Origin: Terriglobia bacterium
GTDB taxonomy: Bacteria; Acidobacteriota; Terriglobia; Acidiferrales; UBA7541
Direction: 5' to 3'
Length of the DNA stretch: 64,000 nucleotides
NCBI GenBank assembly: GCA_020072785.1
Contig: JAIQGG010000007.1
Coordinates: 1-64,000, forward strand
Shown here: positions 12,791 to 21,672 of the stretch, piece by piece
How positions within the stretch are numbered: the stretch's first letter is position 1
How the letters are laid out: the number at the start of each line of letters is the position of its first letter
Made by a program: the position numbers and the translations under genes
The notes under the pieces: generated by a model
What the model saw: the letters and a program-made list of their open reading frames with translations, nothing else
What the model was told of the DNA's origin: nothing
The model's database searches: none

Positions 12791-13702
12791 TTAGCTCTTT
12801 ACTTCTTCGCTGGTCGGAACCGCGGCCGGGACTTCGGCTTCCGCAGCCGCCGGCGCTTCCGCGGCGCCTGCGCCGGCCCCTTCCACGGGGGCGCCTTCCA
12901 CGAAGTCGCCTTCCTGCTTCTCGTACTGCTCGTAGGCGCTCGTGTCCACGTATTCCACCTGCTCGGCCAGGGCCTGGTCTTCCGCGGCCTTCTGCTCCGC
13001 CACCTGCGTCTGCTGGTAGGCGGCGTGGCCTTCGATCACCGACTCGGAAATCTTCGAGGTGAACAGGCGAATCGCGCGCAGCGCGTCGTCGTTCCCTGGG
13101 ATGATCCAGTCCACCAGGTCGGGGTCGCAGTTGGTGTCCACCACGGACACCACCGGCACGCCCATCCGCCGCGCTTCCTTCACCGCGATCTCTTCCGCGT
13201 TGGAATCGATCACGAACATCGCATCGGGGATCTGCGTCATGTTCTCGATGCCTTCGAGATTCTGGAACAGGCTCTTCATCTCGCGTTCCAGCCGCGCCCG
13301 CTCTTTCTTCGACAACTGGTCCATGCGCCCGTCTTCGATCATGGCCTTCAGCAGCTTCAGCCGCTTGATGGACTTCTGCAGCGTCGCCCAGTTGGTCAGC
13401 GTCCCGCCCAGCCAGCGGTGGTTCACGAAGAACGCTCCGCAGCGCTTCGCCTCTTCGGCGACCGCTTCCTGGGCCTGGCGCTTGGTGCCTACAAATAGAA
13501 TGGTCCGGCCTTGTCCGGTCATTTCGCTCACGAAGCGGCTCGCTTCGCGGAACATCTTGAGGGTTTTCTGCAGGTCAATGATGTGGATGCCGTTGCGCTC
13601 GCCGAAAATGAATTCCTTCATCTTGGGGTTCCAGCGGCGGGTCTGGTGACCGAAATGTACTCCGGCCTCCAGCAACTCTTTCATCGTAATTTCAACTGCC
13701 AA
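12791..13702 (-). CDS. rpsB: 30S ribosomal protein S2, with Ala/Glu-rich C-terminal tail
   Basis: S2 is a late-assembling 30S protein near the S1 site. The product is 303 residues against about 230-260 in many bacteria; the conserved core ([46 protein letters not shown]) ends near residue 230. An acidic, alanine-rich tail of about 70 residues follows, as in other GC-rich phyla. The start is taken as TTG 13702 because AAGGAGG sits four bases upstream; the next ATG is six codons in. The gene lies in the conserved order rpsI-rpsB-tsf. Confidence 0.97.
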   Translation of the reverse strand: MAVEITMKELLEAGVHFGHQTRRWNPKMKEFIFGERNGIHIIDLQKTLKMFREASRFVSEMTGQGRTILFVGTKRQAQEAVAEEAKRCGAFFVNHRWLGGTLTNWATLQKSIKRLKLLKAMIEDGRMDQLSKKERARLEREMKSLFQNLEGIENMTQIPDAMFVIDSNAEEIAVKEARRMGVPVVSVVDTNCDPDLVDWIIPGNDDALRAIRLFTSKISESVIEGHAAYQQTQVAEQKAAEDQALAEQVEYVDTSAYEQYEKQEGDFVEGAPVEGAGAGAAEAPAAAEAEVPAAVPTSEEVKS

Positions 13703-13794
13703 TGTTCCTCCTTAGTGGATAGCCGTTTGCCCTGCGGCGCAAACACCGCCGCACTCGAACGGCCTCTTGCCGGCTCCTTGCCGGCCGTGATCTT

Positions 13795-13820
13795 GGCGGG
13801 GCCGCTTGCGCCGCCCCGCC
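13795..13820 (-). other. Strong hairpin between rpsI and rpsB
   Basis: Perfect 8-bp arms GGCGGGGC / GCCCCGCC enclose a 10-nt loop, 20 bp after the rpsI stop. No T-run follows on the minus strand, so it is probably an mRNA structure (stability or attenuation) rather than a terminator. Confidence 0.5.
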
Positions 13821-13839
13821 AGAGCTCGTCAAAACCCGC

Positions 13840-14256
13840 TTAGCGCTTGGTGAACTGGAAGCGCTTCCGCGCGCCCTTCTGCCCGTACTTCTTGCGCTCC
13901 TTCATCCGCGAGTCGCGCGTCAAAAATCCGTTTTTGCGCAGCGCCGGCTGCAGCTCCGGATTGAACCGGATCAGCGCGCGCGACAGCCCCATGCGCACCG
14001 CTCCGGACTGCCCGCCCACGCCCCCGCCGTTCGCCGTCACCATCACGTCCACCTGGTCCTGCAGGCTGGTGAACTTCAGCGGTTCCGTCGCCGCGTGCTT
14101 CCAAGCGTGATTCGGGAAATACACTTCCGGCGTCTTTCCGTTCACCGTGAACTTCCCGGTACCCGGACGCAGGAACACGCGCGCCACCGATTCCTTGCGG
14201 CGGCCCGTCCCCAGAAACCATTTCACGCCCCCAAGGGGCGCTGCCGATGCACTCAC
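13840..14256 (-). CDS. rpsI: 30S ribosomal protein S9
   Basis: S9 contacts the P-site tRNA through its C-terminal tail. The 138-residue product has the family motifs GTGRRKESVARVFLRPGTG, NGGGVGGQSGAVRMGLSRAL and the basic tail ERKKYGQKGARKRFQFTKR ending in the invariant K-R. The start is GTG 14256, with GAGGAGGAGTT immediately before it. It follows rplM by 119 bp; the dispersed hairpin at 14284-14300 sits in this gap. Confidence 0.97.
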   Translation of the reverse strand: MSASAAPLGGVKWFLGTGRRKESVARVFLRPGTGKFTVNGKTPEVYFPNHAWKHAATEPLKFTSLQDQVDVMVTANGGGVGGQSGAVRMGLSRALIRFNPELQPALRKNGFLTRDSRMKERKKYGQKGARKRFQFTKR

Positions 14257-14283
14257 AACTCCTCCTCACGCCATTTCTATCTG

Positions 14284-14300
14284 TGACCGCAGAGCGGTCA
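14284..14300. repeat. Dispersed GACCGC/GCGGTC hairpin
   Basis: Perfect 7-bp arms TGACCGC / GCGGTCA around AGA, preceded by TATCTG and followed by AAC. It lies 28 bp upstream of the rpsI start, between rplM and rpsI. Confidence 0.75.
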
Positions 14301-14375
14301 ACGCGCTCGCGGGATTTCCTTCTCGGGAAGAAAACCACTACGTGCGGAAAAATTCGCGGGCCCCTTGCGGCCCCT

Positions 14376-14825
14376 TTATACCGCCAGCGGCTGCGGCTTC
14401 TGCCCGGCGTGCTTCGCCAGCCCGCTCGCGTCGCGGTACACGCGCAGCTTCTTGGCCCGCCGCGCCCGCAGCTTGTTCTTCGGCAGCATGCCCAGAATCG
14501 CTTCGCGCACCATCCAGTCGGCCTTCACCGGACGCAGCCTCTTCGCCGGCACTTCCTTCAGCCCTCCCGGATACCCGCTGTGGCTGTAATACATCTTCTG
14601 CTCGACCTTGTTCCCGGTCATGCGGATCTTGTCCGCGTTGATCACCACCACGTGGTCGCCCGAGTCCAGATACGGCGTAAAGCTCGCCTTATCCTTCCCG
14701 ATCAGCAGCCGCGCCACCTTCGTCGCCAGCCGCCCCAGCACCACGTTCGTGGCGTCCACCACAAACCAGTTCGCGCCCACTTTCAGCGCTTCCGCCTCTG
14801 CTCCCTTGGCTACGTACGTCCTCAT
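14376..14825 (-). CDS. rplM: 50S ribosomal protein L13
   Basis: L13 is an early-assembling 50S protein. The 149-residue product shows WFVVDATNVVLGRLATKVA, GDHVVVINADKIRMTGNK, YYSHSGYPGGLKE and AILGMLPKNKLRARRAKKLRVY, all family signatures; the length is typical. ATG at 14825. It is the first gene of the rplM-rpsI-rpsB-tsf unit, 40 nt downstream of the promoter at 14865-14893. Confidence 0.98.
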   Translation of the reverse strand: MRTYVAKGAEAEALKVGANWFVVDATNVVLGRLATKVARLLIGKDKASFTPYLDSGDHVVVINADKIRMTGNKVEQKMYYSHSGYPGGLKEVPAKRLRPVKADWMVREAILGMLPKNKLRARRAKKLRVYRDASGLAKHAGQKPQPLAV

Positions 14826-14864
14826 TGCGCTCAGTCACACCTTTCCCAGTAGAGACAAACAGCA

Positions 14865-14893
14865 ATCTTAGTGTATGTATCCCTTCCTGTCAA
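14865..14893 (-). promoter_or_regulatory. Sigma-70 promoter of rplM-rpsI-rpsB-tsf
   Basis: On the minus strand TTGACA (14893-14888), 17-nt spacer, TAAGAT (14870-14865). It gives a short leader of about 33 nt to the rplM ATG, in contrast with the long str leader. Confidence 0.85.
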
Positions 14894-15173
14894 CGCACTT
14901 GCACTCCGCTCGCAGACATTCGGCCCCGCATTCGCGCAAGTAGCTGCTCTGCTAGCGGCGGCGCCATTTATCCCGCCCCGGCCGGGACGCTATCACCTTC
15001 GCCGTCCGGCCACTCCTGTCCCTGAGACGCCCCTTCAGCAAGTGCCAACTGGCATTAGAGATAACGCTCGGGTAGAATCTCGCCGGGCGGAACTTCCGTC
15101 ATTTCGCGGGAGCGCTTCGTGGCCAAACACAAACGACCAAAAGCACACACCGGTGCAAAATCCGGGAAACACT

Positions 15174-15240
15174 CCTCCGGCGTTTGTCATCCCGAACACC
15201 CCTCCGGCGTTTGTCATCCCGAACGAACGTGAGGGATCTG
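15174..15240 (+). repeat. Short direct duplication and degenerate MSFR-type repeat
   Basis: A segment beginning CCTCCGGCGTTTGTCATCCC occurs twice in a row here. The second copy runs into GAACGTGAGGGATCTG, a diverged version of the element repeated at 15.7-16.1 kb. It lies just before the GIY-YIG gene, inside a 431-bp intergenic region (14826-15256) that otherwise holds only the rplM promoter. Confidence 0.6.
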
Positions 15241-15256
15241 TTTTTGGGGCTTTAAC

Positions 15257-15763
15257 ATGGAACACACCTTTTCCGTCTACATCCTCGCCAGCCGCTCCCG
15301 CTCGCTCTACACCGGCGTAACCAACGACCTCGAGCGCCGAATGACCGAACACCGCCAAGGCGTTATCCCAGGCTTCACCACCCGTTATCGCGTCTTCCGG
15401 CTTGTCCACGTCGAACTTTTCGCTCACATCAATGACGCCATCGCCCGCGAGAAGGAAATCAAAGGCTGGCGCCGCGAAAAGAAAATCCATCTGATCGAGC
15501 AGGGAAACCCGGTTTGGGAAGACCTCGCTGCCCGACTTCCGCACGCATATAAAAGTCAGAAGCTTCAAAGCAGATCCCTCACCCGTTCGGCAGACCCGGA
15601 CGAACGGATTCGGGATGACAACTCAAAGGACGGGGCGGACGGCATCGCGCATCACACCGCGCACGGCAACCCGGACAGCAAAAGCGACCGCAAGGCGGAC
15701 AGCAAGGCACCCATGTCATTCCGAACGAAGTTAGGAATCTGCTTTTCTCTTAGACTCTCCTAG
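15257..15763 (+). CDS. GIY-YIG domain protein with repeat-derived C-terminus
   Basis: Residues 1 to about 90 form a single-domain GIY-YIG protein of the UPF0213/YhbQ type: FSVYILASRSRSLYTGVTND carries the Y-x8-9-Y-x-G core, followed by RRMTEHRQG, RLVHVELFAHINDAIAREKEIKGWRREKK and the trailing NPVWEDL. Such proteins are putative nucleases of unknown role. The family usually ends near residue 95-100. Here the frame continues to 168 residues through low-complexity sequence (KSDRKADSKAP) and stops inside a tandem repeat (MSFRTKLGICFSL), so the last 60-70 residues look like read-through into repeat DNA after loss of the original stop. Whether the long form is made is unknown. Confidence 0.8.
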   Translation: MEHTFSVYILASRSRSLYTGVTNDLERRMTEHRQGVIPGFTTRYRVFRLVHVELFAHINDAIAREKEIKGWRREKKIHLIEQGNPVWEDLAARLPHAYKSQKLQSRSLTRSADPDERIRDDNSKDGADGIAHHTAHGNPDSKSDRKADSKAPMSFRTKLGICFSLRLS

Positions 15764-16140
15764 CCACCAAATCCATCGTCGCGCGTCACACCGGACAGCA
15801 AAGGCGACCGCACGGCGGACAGCAACGCACCATGTCATTCCGAACGAAGTGAGGAATCTGCTTTTCTCTTAGCCTCTCATGGCCACCAAATCCATCGTCG
15901 CGCGTCACACCGGACAGCAAGGGCGACAGCAGGGCGGACGGCAAGGCACCCATGTCATTCCGAACGAAGTGAGGAATCTGCTTTTCTCTTAGACTCTCAT
16001 CTGCATCCCGGATGCTGTCGCGGGCCGCGCCAAACGTTAGCCCAGCCCGTGCGGACTGGGAAAGATGTGCCTCCCTACACCCATGTCATTCCGAACGGAG
16101 TGAGGAATCTGCTTTTCTCTTAGCCTCTCATCTGCGTCCC
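15645..16140 (+). repeat. Tandem array of about 120-bp units
   Basis: The unit contains ATGTCATTCCGAACGAAGTG, then AGGAATCTGCTTTTCTCTTA, then a variable stretch with CACCGGACAGCAA. Its ATG recurs at 15713, 15832, 15952 and 16083, that is with periods of 119, 120 and 131 bp; a partial unit precedes the first. The core is the same dispersed element seen in reverse at 56826-56868. The units are near-identical with single-base changes. It is not a CRISPR: no constant repeat alternates with unique spacers. Confidence 0.8.
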
Positions 16141-16326
16141 GGCGTTCTTAACCAGGAAGCCCGCCTCCGGTCTCGTCTCTTGCCTTTGCCCGTCATTTGC
16201 GCTTCTTGCATCCCGGACGGTTTTGCGGGACCGAACGAACGTGAGAAATCTCTCTTCCTCGACGCAAACCGTCCAACGCAGATGAAAAAAACTCACTAAA
16301 TTCCATGACTGCCAGTCTCAAAGTCG

Positions 16327-16354
16327 TTGACACGCGCCGCTGACTATCTAGATT
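16327..16354 (+). promoter_or_regulatory. Candidate promoter of the AT-rich island
   Basis: TTGACA (16327-16332), 16-nt spacer, TAGATT (16349-16354); a TATAAT also occurs at 16375-16380. It points at the interrupted gene starting at 16419. Confidence 0.5.
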
Positions 16355-16418
16355 AGTAGGATGCACTACAATGATATAATTCAGGCTTCAGAAATTGAAT
16401 CAGGAGACCTTTGCGTAC

Positions 16419-16793
16419 ATGGCAAGAACCAAACCGCTCGTGGCAGAAAAAAGGAATTATTTGGTTACTACGGTAGCGCAGGCAAAAGAGATCGCAATTT
16501 CGTGGCTTTCTGAAATAGAACTTTCTAACGTTACCTCTCTTGGACTACCCGAAGTAGATGATCGTTATCATATTTAGCGAGTACCAATTTGTACTGCAAC
16601 AGGAAGTATAAGAATTGGAGAAGCTGTTATTGATGCTTATACGACAGAGATACTGACAACCAAGACGACTAAAGCTCAAATGCTGGAGGCTCGTTTATTA
16701 AAAAAGGACGAGGTGCAATCGTCAAAACGGCAACCTAAAACAGAGTACCCAATCTCTCCCTTGCATGAGCGACTATCTTCGCGCAAGAATTAG
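16419..16793 (+). pseudogene. Small gene interrupted by an in-frame TAG
   Basis: From ATG 16419 (MARTKPLVAEKRNYLVTTVA) the frame reads 52 codons to TAG at 16575-16577 and then continues without a stop for 71 more codons to TAG at 16791. The second part (RVPICTATGSIRIGEAVIDA) looks like real protein. The interrupted position is followed by RVP; if the TAG were TGG the motif would be WRVP, which fits a single G-to-A nonsense change. The sequence is clearly AT-richer than the rest of the window, suggesting acquisition by transfer. My recollection is that proteins with this WRVP...GEAVIDA module occur next to DNA methyltransferases or toxin genes, but no such partner is intact here. Recoding is not excluded. 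Confidence 0.55.
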
Positions 16794-16881
16794 CACGATT
16801 GCAGTTCAAGATTTCTTATCTGGCCTCTCGACAGAAGATTTGATGAACTCGACTGCGGAGGAAGATGATTCTAATGAGTAG
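16765..16881 (+). CDS. Possible 38-residue ORF overlapping the interrupted gene
   Basis: This short frame (MSDYLRARISTIAVQDFLSG, ending in an acidic AEEDDSNE tail) overlaps the end of the interrupted gene by 29 bp in another frame and shares its AT-rich composition. Overlapping small genes are typical of toxin-antitoxin or defence cassettes. No ribosome-binding site or family was recognised, and it could be the remnant of a longer gene. Confidence 0.3.
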   Translation: MSDYLRARISTIAVQDFLSGLSTEDLMNSTAEEDDSNE

Positions 16882-17533
16882 ATTTTCCGGGACTGCCAGA
16901 GCGCTTCGCACCCTTCCGACAAGAAATTCGGCGGGTGGCTCAAGCTTAAATGACCCGGCAAGGTTGGAGTGCCCATTCCTGCGAAGCGCGTTTTTTGCGC
17001 CCCGGTTGGGTCTATGGGGCATGAGGGGGGGGGCTTTTTGCTGTTCTCCCCATCCTCGACCCCGCCCCGCCGCACCATTCGAAATATCACTAATCCATAT
17101 AGACTTTGAGTACATTCTGCGTTATAGTGTTTTTGCTTTTCAGCGCGGAGGAGACAGGACCTCGCCCCTTGTCCGTGCCACCGCTCGCCCCGCAACACTC
17201 CTTCTCCCTCCCGCAACCCCTCCAGAATCACCACTTCCGCACTCTTTCGTACCAACGGAAATCTACACGACTTAAACTTCTTTCGTTTCATGCTCTTGCG
17301 CACTCTTTTGCACTGATTCGCACACAGCGCAACGCAACTTCCAATAAATCAATCTCTTGCGCACTCTTTGCTAAAAACACGGGGGGTGGGGGGTACGTCC
17401 CCGCTTCGGAACTCCCGCTCGCCACTCGCCACTTGTCACTCGCCACTCAGCACATCACTCCTTACCGCTTCTTCCCCCGCGCCGGTTTTCGGATACAATG
17501 GGGCGCAACCGACGTTCTTTCAGCGAGGTCCGC
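16882..17533. other. Non-coding stretch, no gene recognised
   Basis: It holds G-runs (near 17025 and 17385), short direct repeats of CACTCGCCACT near 17420-17450, and open frames on both strands without ribosome-binding site, family or consistent codon pattern. Nothing functional was identified. Confidence 0.5.
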
Positions 17534-18409
17534 GTGATTCATCGCCACATCTTTCATAACGAAAGCCTGCTGCCCATCGAAAAAGTTCGGCTCTCGCCCG
17601 GACAGGCGGGGCTCCTCTGCGGCTGGGGCCTCTTCACCACCCTGCGCATCGTGCGCGGCGAGGCTTTCGCCTACGAGCGCCACTGGCGCCGCCTCGAAAA
17701 GGATGCCGCGCTCATCCGCCTGCCCATGCCCTACCCCTCCGTCAAAGTCCGCTTGCATCTCCAGGACGTGATCCGCGCCAACAAGGTCAGCGAAGGCTGC
17801 GCGCGCATCTATCTCGTCTACAATCAGGTCGGCTTCTGGCAGAGCGACGAAAAGGCCCCCCAGGTGGACCTGCTCATCTACACCGCGCCGCTCCCCGAAT
17901 ACCGCGAGCCCGTGCGCCTCGCGCTGCGCCCGCATGGCCGCCACGCGGCCTCGCCTCTCGCCGGTGTCAAGAGCATCTCCTGGCTCAACAATGTCTGGTC
18001 CGTCGCCGAAGCCCAGCGCGAAGGCTTCGACGAAGTGGTCCTGCTCAACGAACGCGGCGAAGTCGCCGAATGCACCGCCGCCAATATCTTCGCCGTCAAA
18101 GGCGGCAAGATCCATACGCCGCCGCTCAGTTCCGGCTGCCTGGAAGGCGTAACCCGCGCCATCCTCTTTGAGATCGCGCCCGAAGCGGGCATCCCCATCG
18201 TCGAGCAGGCCCTGCACCCCGAGGATCTCTACTCCGCCGACGAAGTCTTCATCTCCTCCACCAACCGCAACCTGATCAGCGCCAGCGAAATCGCCGGGCA
18301 TCCCATCGCCGCCGCTCCCGGCCCCGCCACCCTCCGCCTCCGCCAGGCCTTCGATGACCACGTCGCCGAATACGTCAACCGCCGCATCGCCTCCGCCGCC
18401 CGTTCCTAG
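17534..18409 (+). CDS. Class IV PLP aminotransferase (branched-chain / aminodeoxychorismate lyase type)
   Basis: This is a fold-type IV PLP enzyme, 291 residues from GTG 17534. The chosen start follows CGAGGT; an in-frame ATG at 17498 has no ribosome-binding site. Landmarks are GLLCGWGLFTTLRI (N-terminal substrate loop), the arginine in YERHWRRLEKD, the Schiff-base lysine in LAGVKSISWLNNV, EVAECTAANIFAVKGG and PPLSSGCLEGVTRA (PLP phosphate loop). The sequence does not separate IlvE from PabC or D-amino-acid transaminase. It is followed after 31 bp by the FHA-GAF-PP2C gene, probably co-transcribed. Confidence 0.88.
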   Translation: MIHRHIFHNESLLPIEKVRLSPGQAGLLCGWGLFTTLRIVRGEAFAYERHWRRLEKDAALIRLPMPYPSVKVRLHLQDVIRANKVSEGCARIYLVYNQVGFWQSDEKAPQVDLLIYTAPLPEYREPVRLALRPHGRHAASPLAGVKSISWLNNVWSVAEAQREGFDEVVLLNERGEVAECTAANIFAVKGGKIHTPPLSSGCLEGVTRAILFEIAPEAGIPIVEQALHPEDLYSADEVFISSTNRNLISASEIAGHPIAAAPGPATLRLRQAFDDHVAEYVNRRIASAARS

Positions 18410-18440
18410 TCATGCTAGAATCCCTCCGCAAGGCGCACTG

Positions 18441-20159
18441 ATGGCCGACACGCAGATCATTCCCGAAGCGGCTCTCGAGGTGATATCCCCGGACGGCGCA
18501 CGCCGCTTCGTACGCATTACCCAGAGCCCCTTCCTCATTGGCCGCGGCGGCGAAACCGGCAACCATCTGCAGCTCTCCGACCGCCGCATCTCCCGGCAGT
18601 GCGCGGCGATTGTCTTCGAGGGCGGGCGCTTCCACGTCGAGGATCGCGGGCAGCGCCGCGGCATGTTCGTCAACGGCGAAAAAATCGAAAGCCGCCCGCT
18701 CACCGCCGGCGACACCATCACCTTCGGCCTCGACGACTCCTATCAGCTTTTCTTCCGTTCTTCGGCCGGCGAGGAAGAGCTGCCGGCCCTGCTCACGCGC
18801 ATTGAACATATCTCCTCCAGCGACAATCCCTCTGGCGGCAGCCTGCGCCAGCTCAATCTCCTCCTGGAAGCAACTTCCCTGCTGCACTCGCAATTGCCCC
18901 TGGATTCCGTCCTGGGCACCATGCTCGATCACGCCGTTTCCGTCACCAATGCCGACCGCGGCGTGCTCCTGGTCCCCGACGAGAGCGGCAAGCTGCGCGT
19001 GCGCCTGGCCCGCCGCAGCGGCGGCAGCCGCCTTCCTATCGAGGGCATCACGCCCAGCCAGACCGCTCTGCGCATGGCCCTGGACCAGCAGGCCGCGGTG
19101 ATCACCGAGGATCTCGCGCAGGCCAACATTGATCTGCAGGCCGCGCAAAGCATTGTCACGCAGGGCTTGCGCTCCGTGGTGGTCATCCCTCTGTACGCTC
19201 TGATGCGCCGCAACACCGCGGACTCCGCCGTCGCCCCACGCCAGGACACTTTTCTGGGCGTCGTCTATCTCGACTCCCGCCGCCCCGCGGCCTTCTCCAA
19301 ACTTGACCGCCAGATCCTAGACGCCCTCTCCGTGGAGGCCGCCAGCATTCTGGACAACGCCCGCCTTGTCGAGCGCGAACGCGAACGCCAGCGCATGGAG
19401 CAGGAGATCAACATCGCCCGCGACATTCAGCAGGCCCTGCTCCCGCGCAATTTCCCGCTTCACCCTCATTTTGCCGTGACCGGCTGCAATTTTCCCTGCC
19501 TCTCCGTGGGCGGCGACTACTTCGACGTCTTCCCCCTCAGCGACGAGCGCACCGCCTTTCTCATCGCCGACGTTTCCGGCAAAGGCCTCGGCGCGGCCCT
19601 GCTCACCACCATGCTGCAGGGCGCGCTCTCCGGCATGAGCCTGGGCACCGATCCCGCGCGCGTTATCAATCACGTCAACCGCTTCCTCTGCGAGCACGCC
19701 GAGGTGGGCCGCTACGCCACCCTGTTCTTCGCCATCCTCGACCGCAACGGCAATCTCGAATTCATCAACGCGGGTCACCCATCCCCCATCCTCATCCGCA
19801 GCGGCCGCGCCGAAGCCCCCTTCACCGAAGGCTCCTTCCCCGTGGGCCTCGTTCCCGAAGCCGAATATGTCACCGCCCGCGTCAAGCTCGAGCCCAACGA
19901 CACCCTGGTCCTCTTCAGCGACGGCGTCACCGAGGCCATGGATCCCGACGACGACATGTACGGCGTCCCGCGCCTCCAGGAGGTTCTTACCGGCCAGCAG
20001 GACGTTCCTCTCGAGCAGATTCAAAAATCGATTCTGGAGTCCGTGGAAAATTTCTCCCGCGGCGCGCATCAAGCCGACGACCTGACCCTTCTCCTGGTTC
20101 GTTACCGCGCCGCACATGCCCTGAGCGACGACCAGGGCGTTCAGGCCGCTTCGGCCTGA
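18441..20159 (+). CDS. FHA-GAF-PP2C (RsbU/SpoIIE-type) signalling phosphatase
   Basis: A 572-residue cytoplasmic regulator. An FHA phosphothreonine-binding domain covers about residues 15-100 (IGRGGETGNHLQLSDRRISR); a GAF domain covers about 130-310 (LLEATSLLHSQLPLDSVLGT). A short coiled coil (RERERQRMEQEINIARDIQQ) joins these to a PP2C/SpoIIE phosphatase (about 330-560) with metal ligands in GGDYFDV, IADVSGKGLGAALL and FSDGVTEAMDPDDDMYG. Such proteins dephosphorylate anti-anti-sigma factors in partner-switching stress cascades. No anti-sigma or STAS gene is adjacent, so the target is unknown. ATG 18441 gives the FHA domain its normal N-terminus. Confidence 0.9.
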   Translation: MADTQIIPEAALEVISPDGARRFVRITQSPFLIGRGGETGNHLQLSDRRISRQCAAIVFEGGRFHVEDRGQRRGMFVNGEKIESRPLTAGDTITFGLDDSYQLFFRSSAGEEELPALLTRIEHISSSDNPSGGSLRQLNLLLEATSLLHSQLPLDSVLGTMLDHAVSVTNADRGVLLVPDESGKLRVRLARRSGGSRLPIEGITPSQTALRMALDQQAAVITEDLAQANIDLQAAQSIVTQGLRSVVVIPLYALMRRNTADSAVAPRQDTFLGVVYLDSRRPAAFSKLDRQILDALSVEAASILDNARLVERERERQRMEQEINIARDIQQALLPRNFPLHPHFAVTGCNFPCLSVGGDYFDVFPLSDERTAFLIADVSGKGLGAALLTTMLQGALSGMSLGTDPARVINHVNRFLCEHAEVGRYATLFFAILDRNGNLEFINAGHPSPILIRSGRAEAPFTEGSFPVGLVPEAEYVTARVKLEPNDTLVLFSDGVTEAMDPDDDMYGVPRLQEVLTGQQDVPLEQIQKSILESVENFSRGAHQADDLTLLLVRYRAAHALSDDQGVQAASA

Positions 20160-20189
20160 GAAACATCCGCCGCAAAGAGAAGGTGCCGC

Positions 20190-21512
20190 ATGTCCGCTGC
20201 AACCCCGCAGTCGCAATACGTTCATAAACTCATCACCCCCGAAGCCGGCGCCGCCTTGATCGCCGACGGCAGCGTCCTCTGCGTGGCTCTGGGCGTCGGC
20301 GCACCCGCGGCCCTGGCCCGCGCCGTCGCCGACCGCGTCCGCTGCGGTTCTCTCCAGGATTTGCATCTTGTCTACCAGCAGTCCCTGAAGCCTCTAGCCG
20401 ACACGCTCATCCAGCCCGACATTTTGGACAAGATCGAAGCCCGCAACTTCTTCATCGGCGAGCCCGACCGCGAAATGATCAATCGCGGGATCGCCGAAGG
20501 CCGCAAATATATCTCCTACATTCCCTGCAACTTCAGCCAGATTCCGCGGGCCCTCACCGAAGCCATCCGCGTCAACACCTTCGTCATCACCGTCTCCCCG
20601 ATGGATGCCTCCGGCCATTTCAGCCTGGGCACCAACAACGACTACGCCTCCACGGTCATCCGCCACTGCGACCGCGTCATCGTCGAGGTCAACCGCTACA
20701 TGCCCCGCGTCTTCGGGGATTCCGCCGTGCACGTCTCCGAGGTTCACGCCATCGTCGAAAACCACGTGCCCCTGCCCGAATTTCCCCTGCGCGAACCCGA
20801 TGAAGATTCCCTGACCATCGGCAAGACGATCGCCGCCATGATCCACGACGGCGGCACCCTGCAGTTCGGTATCGGCAATCTGCCCACCGCCGTTGCGCGT
20901 TTTCTGCACAACCACAACGATCTGGGCATCCACAGCGAGCTCTTCAGCCCGCCGTTCGTGGACCTCATTCAGCGCGGGGTGATCAATGGCCGCAAGAAAA
21001 CGCTGCATCCGCGCAAACACGTCTTCACCATCGCCCTGGGCAATGCCGAAATGTACGCCTTCATGAACGACAACCCCTCCCTGGAGAGCTACGCGGTGTC
21101 CTACGTGAACGATCTGCGCATCATCGCCGCACATGACAACCTCATTTCCGTCAACACGGCCATCGAGATCGACCTCTACGGGCAGGTCAACGCCGAATTC
21201 ATAAACGGCCACCAGTACAGCGGCGCCGGGGGCCAGTTCGATTTCGTGAAGGGCGCTTCGCTGTCGCGCGGCGGCAAATCGTTCATCGCGCTCAAATCCG
21301 CCGCCAAAAGCGACACCATCTCCTGCATCGTTCCGCACGTGCAGATGGCCACGGACACGCGCATGGACGTGGAGCACATCGTCACCGAATACGGCTGCGT
21401 CAACCTGCGCGGGCGCTCGACCCGCGACCGCGCCCTGGCCCTCATCAGCATCGCCCACCCCAACTTCCGCGAGGAGCTCACCGCGCACGCCAAGCGCATC
21501 AACTTGATCTAG
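20190..21512 (+). CDS. Acetyl-CoA hydrolase/transferase family CoA-transferase
   Basis: The 440-residue product belongs to the AbfT/Cat1 group, which moves CoA between acetyl-CoA and carboxylic acids such as 4-hydroxybutyrate, succinate or propionate. The catalytic glutamate is in GIHSELFSPPF; other family motifs are GTLQFGIGNLPTAVARFL, NGHQYSGAGGQFDFVKGA and the C-terminal VTEYGCVNLRGRS. Length and motifs are complete. It begins 30 bp after the phosphatase gene. A GC-rich imperfect hairpin at about 21567-21605 follows, without a T-run. The acid substrate cannot be assigned. Confidence 0.88.
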   Translation: MSAATPQSQYVHKLITPEAGAALIADGSVLCVALGVGAPAALARAVADRVRCGSLQDLHLVYQQSLKPLADTLIQPDILDKIEARNFFIGEPDREMINRGIAEGRKYISYIPCNFSQIPRALTEAIRVNTFVITVSPMDASGHFSLGTNNDYASTVIRHCDRVIVEVNRYMPRVFGDSAVHVSEVHAIVENHVPLPEFPLREPDEDSLTIGKTIAAMIHDGGTLQFGIGNLPTAVARFLHNHNDLGIHSELFSPPFVDLIQRGVINGRKKTLHPRKHVFTIALGNAEMYAFMNDNPSLESYAVSYVNDLRIIAAHDNLISVNTAIEIDLYGQVNAEFINGHQYSGAGGQFDFVKGASLSRGGKSFIALKSAAKSDTISCIVPHVQMATDTRMDVEHIVTEYGCVNLRGRSTRDRALALISIAHPNFREELTAHAKRINLI

Positions 21513-21672
21513 CGCGAATTTCTCACGGGAATGGGCGCGAGATGCCGCAAGGCGCGTTACGGAGAAGGGCGGGCCAGGCCCATCTTTCTGGGGCCTTGCC
21601 TGCCGCCTTGCAATCCCTCCCCACACACGGTACAAGTGTGCTCTCACGCATCTGTTGATCGCGGAGGAACCC

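Noticed and set aside
15645-16140. CRISPR-like array
   Set aside because: The whole 120-bp unit is repeated; there are no short constant repeats with unique spacers and no cas genes.
16806-17303. 165-codon minus-strand ORF
   Set aside because: It spans low-complexity non-coding sequence with G-runs, and has no ribosome-binding site or recognisable family.
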